64,000 bases of DNA, from the NCBI GenBank assembly GCA_016716435.1, contig JADJWI010000008.1, positions 687,501 through 751,500 of the forward strand, read 5' to 3'. The notes under the pieces are model-generated. The model made no database searches, was not told the DNA's origin, and was given only the letters and a program-made list of their open reading frames with translations. The position numbers were made by a program, and so were the translations under genes. This document shows positions 15,679 to 24,518 of this stretch, piece after piece (the stretch's first letter is position 1; each line of letters starts with the position of its first letter). Source of the DNA: Acidobacteriota bacterium (GTDB lineage Bacteria; Acidobacteriota; Blastocatellia; Pyrinomonadales; Pyrinomonadaceae).

Positions 15679-17700
15679 ATGCCAAAACGGAATCTCAACG
15701 CCAAGAAAAAGAAAACGGCCGCCGAGCTGAGACAGACCGCGTTTATCCGATTCATGATCGTGATCGCGGTCTTTGTCGTCTGGTTTGGCGGGGTTGGGGC
15801 TCGGCTGGTTTACCTACAAATCACTCAGCACGAGCCCCTAAGATCAAAGGCGGTCAGCCAACGGCGCGATGTTCAAAAGAGTCGCATGCCTCGCGGGACG
15901 ATCTACGACCGGAACGGGCGTGCCCTTGCGATAAGTGTTTCCGTCAAAACGCTTTACGCTGATGCGACCGCGATCACCGACATCGGCAAAGCTGCCGATG
16001 ACATCGCGAAGGCACTAAAGACAAAGCCGGCCGAGCTTCGAAAGACGCTCGAAGAGGCCAAAGAGCTTGGCAGGAAAGCCGTGCCGATCGCAAAAGGGCT
16101 AGATGCGACCGAGGTCGAAGCGATCGAAAGGGCACTCGATACGCCGAATATGCGAAAGGCGGGAACGCCGAAGTACGAAGGCCTTTTCTGGCGCGATTCA
16201 CAGAAACGCAGCTATCCGCACGGCCCGCTCGCGGCGCACGTAATAGGTTTCAGTGATGCAGAAGGCGTCGGGCAAGCGGGCATCGAGCAATCGCAGAATG
16301 AGGTGCTCTACGGTGCGGTCATCCGCCGCGAGCAAGAGCGCGATCGGCTCGGACGTGTTTACGACGAGGTCGTTACCGAAAAATCACCGCCCGGTGATGT
16401 CGTGCTGACCATCGACAATTCGGCTCAGTATTTTGCAGAGACGGCCCTTGCTAACGCCGTTAAAAACGCAAACGCGAAAGCCGGAATGGCCGTCGTGATC
16501 GCAAATAAGACCGGCGAAGTGTTGGCACTCGCAAACTATCCGACATTCGATCCCTCAAAGCTCGAATCGATCGGCGAAAACAATCTTCGCAATGCCGCGA
16601 TACAGAATATGTATACGCCCGGGTCGGTCTTTAAGCTGATCACCTACAGCGCCGCCCGCGAACGCGACCTTGTTCGGCCTGATAACCAGATCGATCTGGG
16701 AGCCGGAACGATCGAGATCGGCTCCCGCAGATTTAGCGATTCGGGCCGTTACGGTTCAGTCTCTTATTCGCGGGCAATGGCCGTTTCAAGCAACGTCGGT
16801 GCGATCCGGACAGCGATGCGGGTCGGGAAGAAGGACTTCCACCAGAGCATTGTCAATTTTGGCTTTGGAAGCCCAACGGGAATCGAACTACCGGCTGAAA
16901 CCGCAGGTGTTGTGCGGTCGCCGGAGCGATGGTTTGGCGATTCGCTCGCATCGATGGCGATAGGCTATGAAATTGGGGTGTCTGCTTTGCAAATGGCGAC
17001 GGCTTTTGCGACGATAGCAAACGACGGCGTCAGAATTCAGCCACATATAATTAAGGAAATCCGAGACCATGACGAAACGATCGTTTCAGCGGCGAATCCG
17101 GCAAAAAACCGGGTCGTTTCCGTCGAAACTGCGCGTGACATCAGGGAAATGCTGAAAGAGGTCGTCGTATCAGGCACCGGAAAAAATGCGGCGCTTAGCG
17201 TTTATTCCGCAGCGGGCAAAACCGGAACGGCGTGGAAGTTTGACGAAAAGCTGAAGCGGATTAACTCGGCAAAATATATTTCGTCATTCATTGGGATGGC
17301 ACCGGCGGACAACCCGGAGATCACCATCGCAGTTATCATTGACGAACCGAAGATCGGTGGCAGAGGCGGCGGTGCAGTTGCGGCTCCGGTATTCAAAGAG
17401 ATCGCTGATAAACTGCTCCCGGCGATGAACATCCCGTCCGGCGGGTCGCCCCAGGTTTTGGGCGACGAAGAAGATGAGCTTATAGCGGAAACGGTCGGCA
17501 ACGGAGAATCGCTCGACGGAGATGACGCCGACTCCGCCGTCACGAGCACCGAGACGAAGAAGGAGCAGAAGCCGGTACCGAAAAAGGGAGAGCGAGAGAG
17601 AATTGCGGCTGCCGCGCCGCCCGGAAAGAAGCCGGATGTGGCACCGAAGCGGCCGGGGACATCCGCGAAAAACAAGAATGAAGCTTCGCGAAGCAATTGA
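15679..17700 (+). CDS. ftsI: penicillin-binding protein, FtsI/PBP2B class transpeptidase
   Basis: 673-residue septal peptidoglycan transpeptidase. One N-terminal membrane helix (about 24-46), then the PBP dimerisation domain with RGTIYDRNGRALA, then the transpeptidase domain: SxxK at Ser316-Lys319 (GSVFK), SxN at Ser370-Asn372 (SSN) and KTG at 514-516. A charged Pro/Lys-rich tail of about 80 residues follows the catalytic domain. It lies in the usual place after ftsL and overlaps the start of murF by 23 bases, so translation is probably coupled. Works with FtsW in septal wall synthesis. Confidence 0.95.
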   Translation: MPKRNLNAKKKKTAAELRQTAFIRFMIVIAVFVVWFGGVGARLVYLQITQHEPLRSKAVSQRRDVQKSRMPRGTIYDRNGRALAISVSVKTLYADATAITDIGKAADDIAKALKTKPAELRKTLEEAKELGRKAVPIAKGLDATEVEAIERALDTPNMRKAGTPKYEGLFWRDSQKRSYPHGPLAAHVIGFSDAEGVGQAGIEQSQNEVLYGAVIRREQERDRLGRVYDEVVTEKSPPGDVVLTIDNSAQYFAETALANAVKNANAKAGMAVVIANKTGEVLALANYPTFDPSKLESIGENNLRNAAIQNMYTPGSVFKLITYSAARERDLVRPDNQIDLGAGTIEIGSRRFSDSGRYGSVSYSRAMAVSSNVGAIRTAMRVGKKDFHQSIVNFGFGSPTGIELPAETAGVVRSPERWFGDSLASMAIGYEIGVSALQMATAFATIANDGVRIQPHIIKEIRDHDETIVSAANPAKNRVVSVETARDIREMLKEVVVSGTGKNAALSVYSAAGKTGTAWKFDEKLKRINSAKYISSFIGMAPADNPEITIAVIIDEPKIGGRGGGAVAAPVFKEIADKLLPAMNIPSGGSPQVLGDEEDELIAETVGNGESLDGDDADSAVTSTETKKEQKPVPKKGERERIAAAAPPGKKPDVAPKRPGTSAKNKNEASRSN

Positions 17701-19129
17701 GAAAATGGCGGGCAGGTCGGCCCACCTTGACCCCGCACTGGCCGAAAGCGATGTGACACGTTTCGTGATCGATTCGCGTGAGGCAGGTGCGGGGAGTGTC
17801 TTTTTCGCTCTCTCGCAGCCCGAGTATAAGAACAACGGATTCAACGGTGATTTCGCCGATTCGACCGAGTACGTTCCCGCGGCATTATCGGCTGGAGCGG
17901 TCGCGGCGGTGGTTAGAGAAGAGCGTTTTGCTGAGTATTCAGAAGCACTTGAAGGGTTCAGCGGACAACTCATCTTTTCGGACGATGTCATCGCATCGCT
18001 CCAGTCGCTTGCCCATCAGGTTTATCTCGAATGGAACCGTCCGGTCGTCGCAATCACCGGAAGCGCCGGAAAAACGACCGCGAAAGAGTTGACGGCCCAC
18101 GTTCTTTCAGCCGCGGGACTTCGCGTACTGCGAAACAAAAAGAATTACAACAATGGACTCGGACATCCGCTAACGGTCCTCGAACTACCGGCCGACAGTT
18201 CCTACCAGATGGCGGTGCTTGAGATGGGAATGTCCACGCCGCTTAATGAGATCGAGCGTCTTTGCCGCATCACGCCGCCGGACGTTTCGGTCGTGCTCAA
18301 TGTGATGCCTGTCCACATCGAGCATCTCGGCACGATCGAAGGGATCGCTGCGGCAAAAGCTGAGATCGTCGAGGGGATGAAGGAAGGCGGCACGGCGGTT
18401 TTGAATGCAGATGATGAACGCGTTGCCGCGATGGCGGCCCTTTCGAAGGGGCATGTAATTACCTTTGGCATCGCTAATGAGGCGGATATTCGCGCCGAGG
18501 AAATCGAATTCAGCGGCTTTGGGAACACGCAGTTCAAGTTGATAACTCCAGCAGGTGAGGCTCAGGTTGCGTTTCCGCTTAACGGAAAGCATAACGTAAT
18601 GAACGCACTTGCCGCAGCCGCGGTTGGCCATATCTATGGCATGGGCCCGGCGGATATCGCGGGCGCATTCGCGACCGTTTCCGCTCCCGGACAACGAGGC
18701 GAGATCATCGAATACAAGGCCGGTTTCCGCGTCATAAACGATTCTTACAACTCAAATCCGGATGCGCTTGTTTCGATGGCCGAAACGCTTGTTGCGGGAA
18801 GCCGTCAGGAGGAGCGAAAGATCGTTGTTGCCGGTGAGATGCTTGAGCTTGGAACCGGCGCGGTCGAGATGCACCGCGATGCCGGGCAACGGATAGGCGC
18901 TCTCGGCGTTGATGTTTTGATCGGTGTGCGAGGATTGGCGGAACATATCGTTGCGGGTGCCGAATTGGTAGGCATCAATAACGCAAGGTTCGCGGCTGAT
19001 TCCGAGGCTGCGGGCGAAATGCTCGCGGAGATGATCACCGCAGGTGATGTAGTACTTGTTAAAGGTTCGCGAGGGGTTAAGACCGAACGGGTCATAGAGA
19101 AATTGGACGAGCGATTCGAGCGTAGTTAA
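17678..19129 (+). CDS. murF: UDP-N-acetylmuramoyl-tripeptide--D-alanyl-D-alanine ligase
   Basis: Mur ligase adding D-Ala-D-Ala to the UDP-MurNAc-tripeptide in the cytoplasm. 483 residues. Motifs: N-terminal substrate domain with VIDSREAGAGSVFFAL, ATP-binding loop G128-SAGKTT, KNYNNGLGHPLTVLE, EMGMSTPLNEIE, and the C-terminal DSYNSNPDALVSM. These mark MurF rather than MurE. The ATG at 17678 lies inside the end of ftsI; the open frame begins further upstream but the family start is here. murE, which normally precedes murF, is missing from this cluster. Confidence 0.95.
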   Translation: MKLREAIEKMAGRSAHLDPALAESDVTRFVIDSREAGAGSVFFALSQPEYKNNGFNGDFADSTEYVPAALSAGAVAAVVREERFAEYSEALEGFSGQLIFSDDVIASLQSLAHQVYLEWNRPVVAITGSAGKTTAKELTAHVLSAAGLRVLRNKKNYNNGLGHPLTVLELPADSSYQMAVLEMGMSTPLNEIERLCRITPPDVSVVLNVMPVHIEHLGTIEGIAAAKAEIVEGMKEGGTAVLNADDERVAAMAALSKGHVITFGIANEADIRAEEIEFSGFGNTQFKLITPAGEAQVAFPLNGKHNVMNALAAAAVGHIYGMGPADIAGAFATVSAPGQRGEIIEYKAGFRVINDSYNSNPDALVSMAETLVAGSRQEERKIVVAGEMLELGTGAVEMHRDAGQRIGALGVDVLIGVRGLAEHIVAGAELVGINNARFAADSEAAGEMLAEMITAGDVVLVKGSRGVKTERVIEKLDERFERS

Positions 19130-19185
19130 ACGGGCCGCGAGGTTGATTGGCCGGCGGGCGGTTCGGAGCCGGGACGAGGAGTGCG

Positions 19186-20325
19186 ATGCTCTATCATCTC
19201 TTATATCAATGGTTGTTCAGGGAATACGGGGCGGTCAGCGAATCGTATTTTTTCAAAGCGCTCAACGTATTTCAGTATGTGACCTTCCGCACCGCATGGG
19301 CGACGATCACGGCTCTGCTCGTGTCGCTTTTCCTCGGCAAATGGGTCATCCGCAAGCTTGAGGCACTCAAGGTCGGGCAGGAGATCCGCGAGGAACTCTC
19401 CGCCGAGCACCAGGCCAAAAAGGGCACGCCGACGATGGGCGGAGTGCTGATAATCGGAGCGGTCATTCTCTCGACCCTTCTTTGGGCACGGCTCGATAGC
19501 CTTTTCCTTTGGCTGGCTTTAGGTGCGACGACGCTTTTCGGGGTGGTCGGTTTCGCCGACGACTATATAAAGATCGTCAAAAAACGAAGCCTCGGGCTGA
19601 CGGGAAGGCAAAAGCTTGCCGGGCAGCTTCTCACGGCACTCGGCGTTTGGGGAGTTCTGTATTTTCTGACGAATTATACGTGGAAGCTGAGCGTTCCGTT
19701 CTTCCGAGCGACCGTCGAGACGGACATCACAAACATCGGGCCGTGGCTCTATCTGGTGTTTATCGTTTTCGTGCTGCTTGGGTCGTCTAACGCGGTAAAC
19801 CTGACGGACGGGTTAGATGGGCTGGCGACCAGCGTGACGTTCATCGCGATGGCAGCATTGACTGCTCTTACTTACGTTTCGAGTGACCGGCGTTGGGCTG
19901 AATACCTCGATCTCGCCCATATCCCCGCGGCAGGAGAACTGACCGTCTTTTGCGGTGCGATGGTCGGGGCAAGCCTCGGGTTTCTGTGGTATAACGCGCC
20001 GCCGGCTGAGGTATTTATGGGCGACGTCGGCTCGCTCGCGATCGGCGGGGCACTTGGAACCGTTGCGATCCTTACGAAGCAGGAGTTTCTGCTGCCCTTC
20101 ATCGGCGGCATCTTCATCATCGAGGTGCTCTCGGTGATGATCCAAGTCTCGTTCTTTAAATTTACGAAACGGACCGGCGGAGTCGGGAAGCGAATTTTTC
20201 TTCAGGCCCCGCTCCATCACCATTTTCAAATGGCCGGATGGAAGGAACCGAAGATCGTTTTTCGATTTGTGATCGTAGCGATATTGTTCGCATTGCTGAG
20301 TCTTTCGACGGTCAAATTGCGTTAG
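19186..20325 (+). CDS. mraY: phospho-N-acetylmuramoyl-pentapeptide transferase
   Basis: Integral membrane enzyme making lipid I from UDP-MurNAc-pentapeptide and undecaprenyl phosphate. 379 residues, about ten helices. Signature motifs: KKGTPTMGG, the Asp pair in FADDYIKI, NLTDGLDGLA, FMGDVGSLA and APLHHHFQ. The ATG at 19186 is chosen because AGGAG lies at good spacing and the family begins near MLYHLLYQ; the frame is open 13 codons further. Its stop is followed immediately by the inverted-repeat element carrying the four-helix-bundle gene. Confidence 0.95.
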   Translation: MLYHLLYQWLFREYGAVSESYFFKALNVFQYVTFRTAWATITALLVSLFLGKWVIRKLEALKVGQEIREELSAEHQAKKGTPTMGGVLIIGAVILSTLLWARLDSLFLWLALGATTLFGVVGFADDYIKIVKKRSLGLTGRQKLAGQLLTALGVWGVLYFLTNYTWKLSVPFFRATVETDITNIGPWLYLVFIVFVLLGSSNAVNLTDGLDGLATSVTFIAMAALTALTYVSSDRRWAEYLDLAHIPAAGELTVFCGAMVGASLGFLWYNAPPAEVFMGDVGSLAIGGALGTVAILTKQEFLLPFIGGIFIIEVLSVMIQVSFFKFTKRTGGVGKRIFLQAPLHHHFQMAGWKEPKIVFRFVIVAILFALLSLSTVKLR

Positions 20326-20332
20326 AAAGCAT

Positions 20333-20777
20333 CGGTTTTCGGTCTTTGGATTTTGGTCTTTGTTTGGAGGTTATATTCCTGAAACGAATTTTGAAAAACT
20401 AGATATTTACAAGCTTTCTGAGCGGCTTTCCTCTCTGATTTGGCGGATTGCGGTGAAATGGGAGCGACTTCCGCAGAATACCGTCGGAACTCAATTAGTC
20501 CGCGCGGCGGACAGCATAGGGGCAAATATTGCCGAAGGAAGTGGCCGGGGCAGCGAAAAGGACTACCTTCGCTTTCTAAGAATCAGTCGCGGCTCACTCT
20601 ATGAAACTAAGCATTGGTTGAGACTCGCGTTCACAAGAGATCTTTTGACGATGGAAAATGTAGAGGAGCTTCGGGCGATCGTGGACGAGCTCACACCGAA
20701 GTTGAATTCGTATATTAGGGTAGTTGGCAATAAGAAAGCGGCCAAGGCTCGATACGAAGACCAAAGACCAAAAACCG
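20333..20777. mobile_element. small inserted element with 17-bp terminal inverted repeats, between mraY and murD
   Basis: CGGTTTTCGGTCTTTGG (20333-20349) is the inverse complement, with one mismatch, of 20761-20777. Both ends are runs of about 7-base quasi-repeats of the form YGGTYTT, which spread a little beyond these coordinates. The enclosed DNA is almost entirely the four-helix-bundle gene. The element fills the gap between two genes that are normally adjacent or close in dcw clusters. No transposase is present. Confidence 0.6.
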
Positions 20778-20788
20778 AAGACCAATGA
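20360..20788 (+). CDS. four-helix bundle protein (23S rRNA intervening-sequence / Avd-like family)
   Basis: About 142 residues if started at TTG 20360; the recognisable domain begins at FEKLDIYKLSERLSSLIW (about residue 11). GGAGG at 20366-20370 argues for a start slightly later at a non-standard codon. The pattern LVRAADSIGANIAEGSGRGSEKDYLRFL followed by SLYETKHWLRLA is the hallmark of the small helical-bundle family found in 23S rRNA intervening sequences and related to the Avd protein of diversity-generating retroelements. Molecular role is unknown. The stop TGA (20786-20788) overlaps the murD ATG as ATGA, so murD may be translationally coupled to it. The tail (KARYEDQRPKTEDQ) is encoded by the terminal repeat itself. 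Confidence 0.8.
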   Translation: MFGGYIPETNFEKLDIYKLSERLSSLIWRIAVKWERLPQNTVGTQLVRAADSIGANIAEGSGRGSEKDYLRFLRISRGSLYETKHWLRLAFTRDLLTMENVEELRAIVDELTPKLNSYIRVVGNKKAAKARYEDQRPKTEDQ

Positions 20789-22176
20789 TTGTTCGGGGCC
20801 AAAAAGCGTTAGTGCTCGGTGCGGGACGGTCGGGAATTGCTTCTGCGAAGTTTTTGGCCGAGCGCGGAGCGACCGTTGCCTTGCACGACCGAAAGCCGAT
20901 CGCGGAATGGAGCGAGGCGGCTAGATCTTTGAAAGAAAGCAGCGGCGTAGGGCTGATCGACGGGCAGATTCCGTCGTGGCTCTTGGACCAAATCGATCTG
21001 GTTGTCATTTCGCCGGGCGTGCCGACGGGTTCGATCCCGGCTCGATATGTTGATCGAAAAGATGGCCAAGTCATCGGCGAGGTCGAGCTTGCTTATCGTT
21101 TTTTGAAAGGCCGGATGGTCGGCATTACCGGCTCGAACGGAAAGACGACAACCACGACGCTCGTCGGCGAGATATTAAAAGACGCAGGTTTAAGGACGCT
21201 CGTCGGAGGCAATATCGGAACGCCGCTCATCGACCTGATCGCCGAATCTGATGAAGATACGTGGACGGTCGCCGAGCTTTCGAGCTATCAGCTTGAGACC
21301 ATCGTCGATCTGCACCCGCGAGTGGCTCTTTGCCTCAACGTTACGCCGAACCATCTCGATCGCTATGATCTTTTCTCGGACTACGCCGCGGCGAAGCATC
21401 GGATCTTTATGAATCAAACGCCCGAGGATCTTGCCGTGCTTAACGCGGATAACGAAGTGACGGCCGGTTGGGGAGCGGGCCTGCGGGCACATGTTGCAAT
21501 GTTCAGCGTGGTGAAGGAACTCGACGAGGGGCTATTTCTCCGCGGCCGCGAACTTGTTTCTCGAAGCGGCGGCAAAGAAAGAGTGCTCACTACACGTGAT
21601 GAGATCGCGATCCGTGGGCTTCACAACGTTGAGAACGTGCTTGCCGCAATGGCTGCCGGGCTGGCCTGCGGAGCGTCGCCGGAATCGATGCGGGAAACGA
21701 TCGCACGATTCCGTGGGGTCGAGCACCGGATCGAATTTGTAGATGAGGTTGGCGGCGTTCGCTTCTATAACGACTCCAAAGCGACCTCGGTCGATGCTAC
21801 CTTAAAGGCCCTCGAGGCTCTCAGTGAAGACGCCGGAAAGATCGTCCTGCTCATCGGCGGACGCGGAAAGAACGCTCCCTATTCGCCGCTCATTCCGCTG
21901 ATAGAAAAGAGCGTCCGGGCATTGATAGTTTACGGCGAGGACGGCGATAACATTGCCTCGCAGCTCAGCGGGCATGCCGCGGTCGAGCGTGCCGCTTCGA
22001 TGGCCGAGGCAGTGCGGCTCGCATTTGCGGCGGCCGAAGTCGGCGATTCGGTACTCCTTGCACCGGCATGCGCGAGCTTTGATATGTTTGGGAGTTTTGA
22101 AGAACGCGGCCGTGCGTTCAAGTCGGAGGTAGCGGCGATCGCTCAGGGCGAACGTGCCGCGGCAGGTGATGCATAG
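20785..22176 (+). CDS. murD: UDP-N-acetylmuramoyl-L-alanine--D-glutamate ligase
   Basis: Cytoplasmic Mur ligase adding D-Glu. 463 residues. The N-terminal Rossmann-like domain starts KALVLGAGRSGIASAKFLAERG; ATP loop G116-SNGKTTTT; NVTPNHLDRY; HNVENVLAAMA; YNDSKATSVDATLKAL and LLIGGRGKN in the C-terminal domain, all typical of MurD. The ATG at 20785 overlaps the stop of the inserted gene. ftsW follows after 2 bases. Confidence 0.95.
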   Translation: MIVRGQKALVLGAGRSGIASAKFLAERGATVALHDRKPIAEWSEAARSLKESSGVGLIDGQIPSWLLDQIDLVVISPGVPTGSIPARYVDRKDGQVIGEVELAYRFLKGRMVGITGSNGKTTTTTLVGEILKDAGLRTLVGGNIGTPLIDLIAESDEDTWTVAELSSYQLETIVDLHPRVALCLNVTPNHLDRYDLFSDYAAAKHRIFMNQTPEDLAVLNADNEVTAGWGAGLRAHVAMFSVVKELDEGLFLRGRELVSRSGGKERVLTTRDEIAIRGLHNVENVLAAMAAGLACGASPESMRETIARFRGVEHRIEFVDEVGGVRFYNDSKATSVDATLKALEALSEDAGKIVLLIGGRGKNAPYSPLIPLIEKSVRALIVYGEDGDNIASQLSGHAAVERAASMAEAVRLAFAAAEVGDSVLLAPACASFDMFGSFEERGRAFKSEVAAIAQGERAAAGDA

Positions 22177-22178
22177 TT

Positions 22179-23342
22179 ATGAAGCTCGACCGGATAGATT
22201 GGATCATGTTCTTACTGGCTGCGGGGCTCGCGGTCTTTGGGACGATGATGGTCTATTCCGCATCGGCGATGATCGCCCATCGCGAAACGGCCGGAGCCTC
22301 GCAGTTCACCTATTTTTACAAGCAGGCGGGCTTTGCCGTTGCCGGCATCGTGATAATGTTCGCCGCGAGCCGCGTTGACTACCGGAGGCTAAACAGCTTT
22401 CCGGTTGTGATCGCCGGGCTTTTGATAACAGTGGTTTTGCTCGCGGCGGTGTTCGGCTTTCCGGAAATCAACGGAGCACAGCGGTGGATCCGTTTCGGCG
22501 GCCTCTCGCTGCAGCCCTCGGAGATCGCGAAGATAACGATGCCCGTCTTTCTGGCGTGGTTCCTTTCGCGACAAGCCGACCGGGTTGGTGAGTTTCGGGC
22601 GACACTTTTGCCGATGATCTTGATCGTCGGGCTCGTCGCCGGATTGATCTTTGCAGAGCCGGACCTCGGCACGACCATGGTGATATGTGCCGTCTTCGCC
22701 GCGATCTATTTCGCGGCGGGTGCTCGGCTAGTTCACGTTGCGGCGGTCGGGGCATTGTTCGTGGCCGGAGTTGCCGCAGCCTTGTTTTTGGCACCCTGGC
22801 GGATGCGGCGGTTGGGAGCGTTTCTTGACCCCTGCGACCCGGAGAATGCGGCCGGTGCCGGCTATCAGGTTTGCCAGTCGCTTTATGCGATCGGCTCGGG
22901 CGGCGTACTCGGCGAAGGCTTTGCCCGAGGCCAGCAGAAGCTCTTTTACTTGCCGTACCCGCACTCCGACTTCATATTTTCGGTGGTCGGAGAGGAGTTC
23001 GGGCTGGTCGGCACGCTAGCGATCGTCGCGGCCTTTGCGATCCTGCTTTGGCGGGGCACAAGGGCGGCTCTGAACGCCCCGGACCGATTCGGGACGCTGC
23101 TTGGCATTGGATTGATAACAGGGATAACGGTTCAAGCCCTTTTTAACGTAAGTGTTGTTATTTCGATACTACCCGCGAAGGGCATACCGCTTCCGTTTAT
23201 CTCTTATGGCGGCTCATCCGTTCTTGTGACGCTCGCTGCGGTCGGCATTTTGCTCAGCATTGCAGCCGCCGGCGAGGGCGATACGCCCGAAAGGCCCACT
23301 GGCGGGGTCAGACGCAAGAAGGCGAAGACGGGGCTCAAATGA
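22179..23342 (+). CDS. ftsW: FtsW/SEDS peptidoglycan glycosyltransferase
   Basis: 387-residue polytopic SEDS protein (about ten helices) that polymerises lipid II at the septum with FtsI. Motifs: VYSASA near the start, NGAQRWIRFGGLSLQPSE, EPDLGTTMV, LPYPHSDFIFSVVGEEFG and KGIPLPFISYGGSS. Tight position between murD and murG fits FtsW rather than RodA. The basic tail is short. Confidence 0.95.
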   Translation: MKLDRIDWIMFLLAAGLAVFGTMMVYSASAMIAHRETAGASQFTYFYKQAGFAVAGIVIMFAASRVDYRRLNSFPVVIAGLLITVVLLAAVFGFPEINGAQRWIRFGGLSLQPSEIAKITMPVFLAWFLSRQADRVGEFRATLLPMILIVGLVAGLIFAEPDLGTTMVICAVFAAIYFAAGARLVHVAAVGALFVAGVAAALFLAPWRMRRLGAFLDPCDPENAAGAGYQVCQSLYAIGSGGVLGEGFARGQQKLFYLPYPHSDFIFSVVGEEFGLVGTLAIVAAFAILLWRGTRAALNAPDRFGTLLGIGLITGITVQALFNVSVVISILPAKGIPLPFISYGGSSVLVTLAAVGILLSIAAAGEGDTPERPTGGVRRKKAKTGLK

Positions 23343-23360
23343 TACTTTAACGATCTGGAA

Positions 23361-24437
23361 ATGAAGGTACTTTTCGCAGCCGGAGGCACCGGCGGACATA
23401 TTTTCCCGGCAATTGCCGTCGCAAAGGAGGTCTTGCGGCGTGATCCTTCGTCTGAGGTTTTGTTCGTCGGAACAGCACGCGGGCTCGAAACACGGATCGT
23501 CCCCGAGGCCGGCTTTCAGCTTTCGCTGATAAACAGTGCGGGGCTCAAGAACGTCGGCTTCGCCGGCAAGATCAAGGGCCTTTCCGTTCTGCCAAAGAGC
23601 TTCATTGAGGCTCGGCAGATCATAAAGCAATTCCGGCCGCACGTCGCGGTCGGAGCAGGCGGATATGTCTCGGGGCCCGTGCTCCTGATGGCGGCAATAA
23701 TGGGCGTGCCGACGCTTGTGATGGATTCGAACGCACTGCCCGGATTTACCAACCGGCAGCTCGCGAGGTTCGTCGATAAAGCGGCGTTGACCTTCGAAGC
23801 TTCGCTGCCGTACTTCGGCAAAAAGGGCGTGGTCACCGGAAACCCGGTCAGGAAAGAGTTTTTTGAGGTGCCGCCAAAGCCGCGAGGAGACGTCGCACAT
23901 CTGCTGATCTTCGGCGGTTCGCAGGGAGCCCGTGCGATAAACAACGCGATGACCGAAGCCCTGCCGCATCTCAGCGAGCTTAGCGGCCGGCTGACGATCA
24001 CGCACCAGACAGGCGAGTCTGACTTCGAGAAGATCCGCGAGCTTTACGGCCGATCAGAGTTTGCATCGGCAGACGTGCGGCCATTTATCGCGAATATGTT
24101 CGAGGAATTTGCGAGAGCGGACCTGGTGATCTGCCGTGCCGGTGCAACGACATGTGCCGAACTCGCTGCGGCCGGCAAGGCGTCGATAATGATCCCGCTA
24201 CCGACCGCCGCCGACGATCATCAGCGAAAGAATGCAGAGGCTCTCGAAGAAGGCGGAGCGGCGAAGATGCTTTTGCAAGCAGATATGACCGGCGAATCGC
24301 TCGCCGAGCTAATTCGTTTGACGATCAGCGACGGCGAAAAGCTCTCGGCAATGGAGGCCGCCGCCAAAGCAATGGGCCGAGCGGACGCGGCCGAGCGAAC
24401 CGCGGACATAATAGAGGAACTGAGGAACAGCATTTGA
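23361..24437 (+). CDS. murG: UDP-N-acetylglucosamine--lipid I GlcNAc transferase
   Basis: Membrane-associated GT28 enzyme making lipid II. 358 residues. GGTGGHIFPAIAVAKE at residues 8-23, GAGGYVSGP, TGNPVRKEF, GGSQGARAIN and the C-terminal CRAGATTCAELAAAGK site for UDP-GlcNAc are all present. 18 bases follow ftsW. Confidence 0.96.
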   Translation: MKVLFAAGGTGGHIFPAIAVAKEVLRRDPSSEVLFVGTARGLETRIVPEAGFQLSLINSAGLKNVGFAGKIKGLSVLPKSFIEARQIIKQFRPHVAVGAGGYVSGPVLLMAAIMGVPTLVMDSNALPGFTNRQLARFVDKAALTFEASLPYFGKKGVVTGNPVRKEFFEVPPKPRGDVAHLLIFGGSQGARAINNAMTEALPHLSELSGRLTITHQTGESDFEKIRELYGRSEFASADVRPFIANMFEEFARADLVICRAGATTCAELAAAGKASIMIPLPTAADDHQRKNAEALEEGGAAKMLLQADMTGESLAELIRLTISDGEKLSAMEAAAKAMGRADAAERTADIIEELRNSI

Positions 24438-24466
24438 TCCTTGTGTTCTTCAATGCAAATACGCGA

Positions 24467-24490
24467 AGGGGCAAAGACGCAAAGTTCTCA
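24467..24490. repeat. short GCAAAGACGCAAAG-type repeat between murG and murC
   Basis: ACGCGAAGGGGCAAAGACGC (24462-24481) and what follows are quasi-octamers of the form GCAAAGA. This 81-base gap is the only notable space inside the murD-ftsZ block besides the one before ftsZ. It is in the same style as the other dispersed short repeats of this window. Confidence 0.4.
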
Positions 24491-24518
24491 TTTAATAGGT
24501 TTGTGTCCTCACAATTGA

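Noticed and set aside
20326..20790. A complete insertion sequence
   Set aside because: The inverted repeats are suggestive, but there is no transposase and I cannot see target-site duplication; listed only as a small element.
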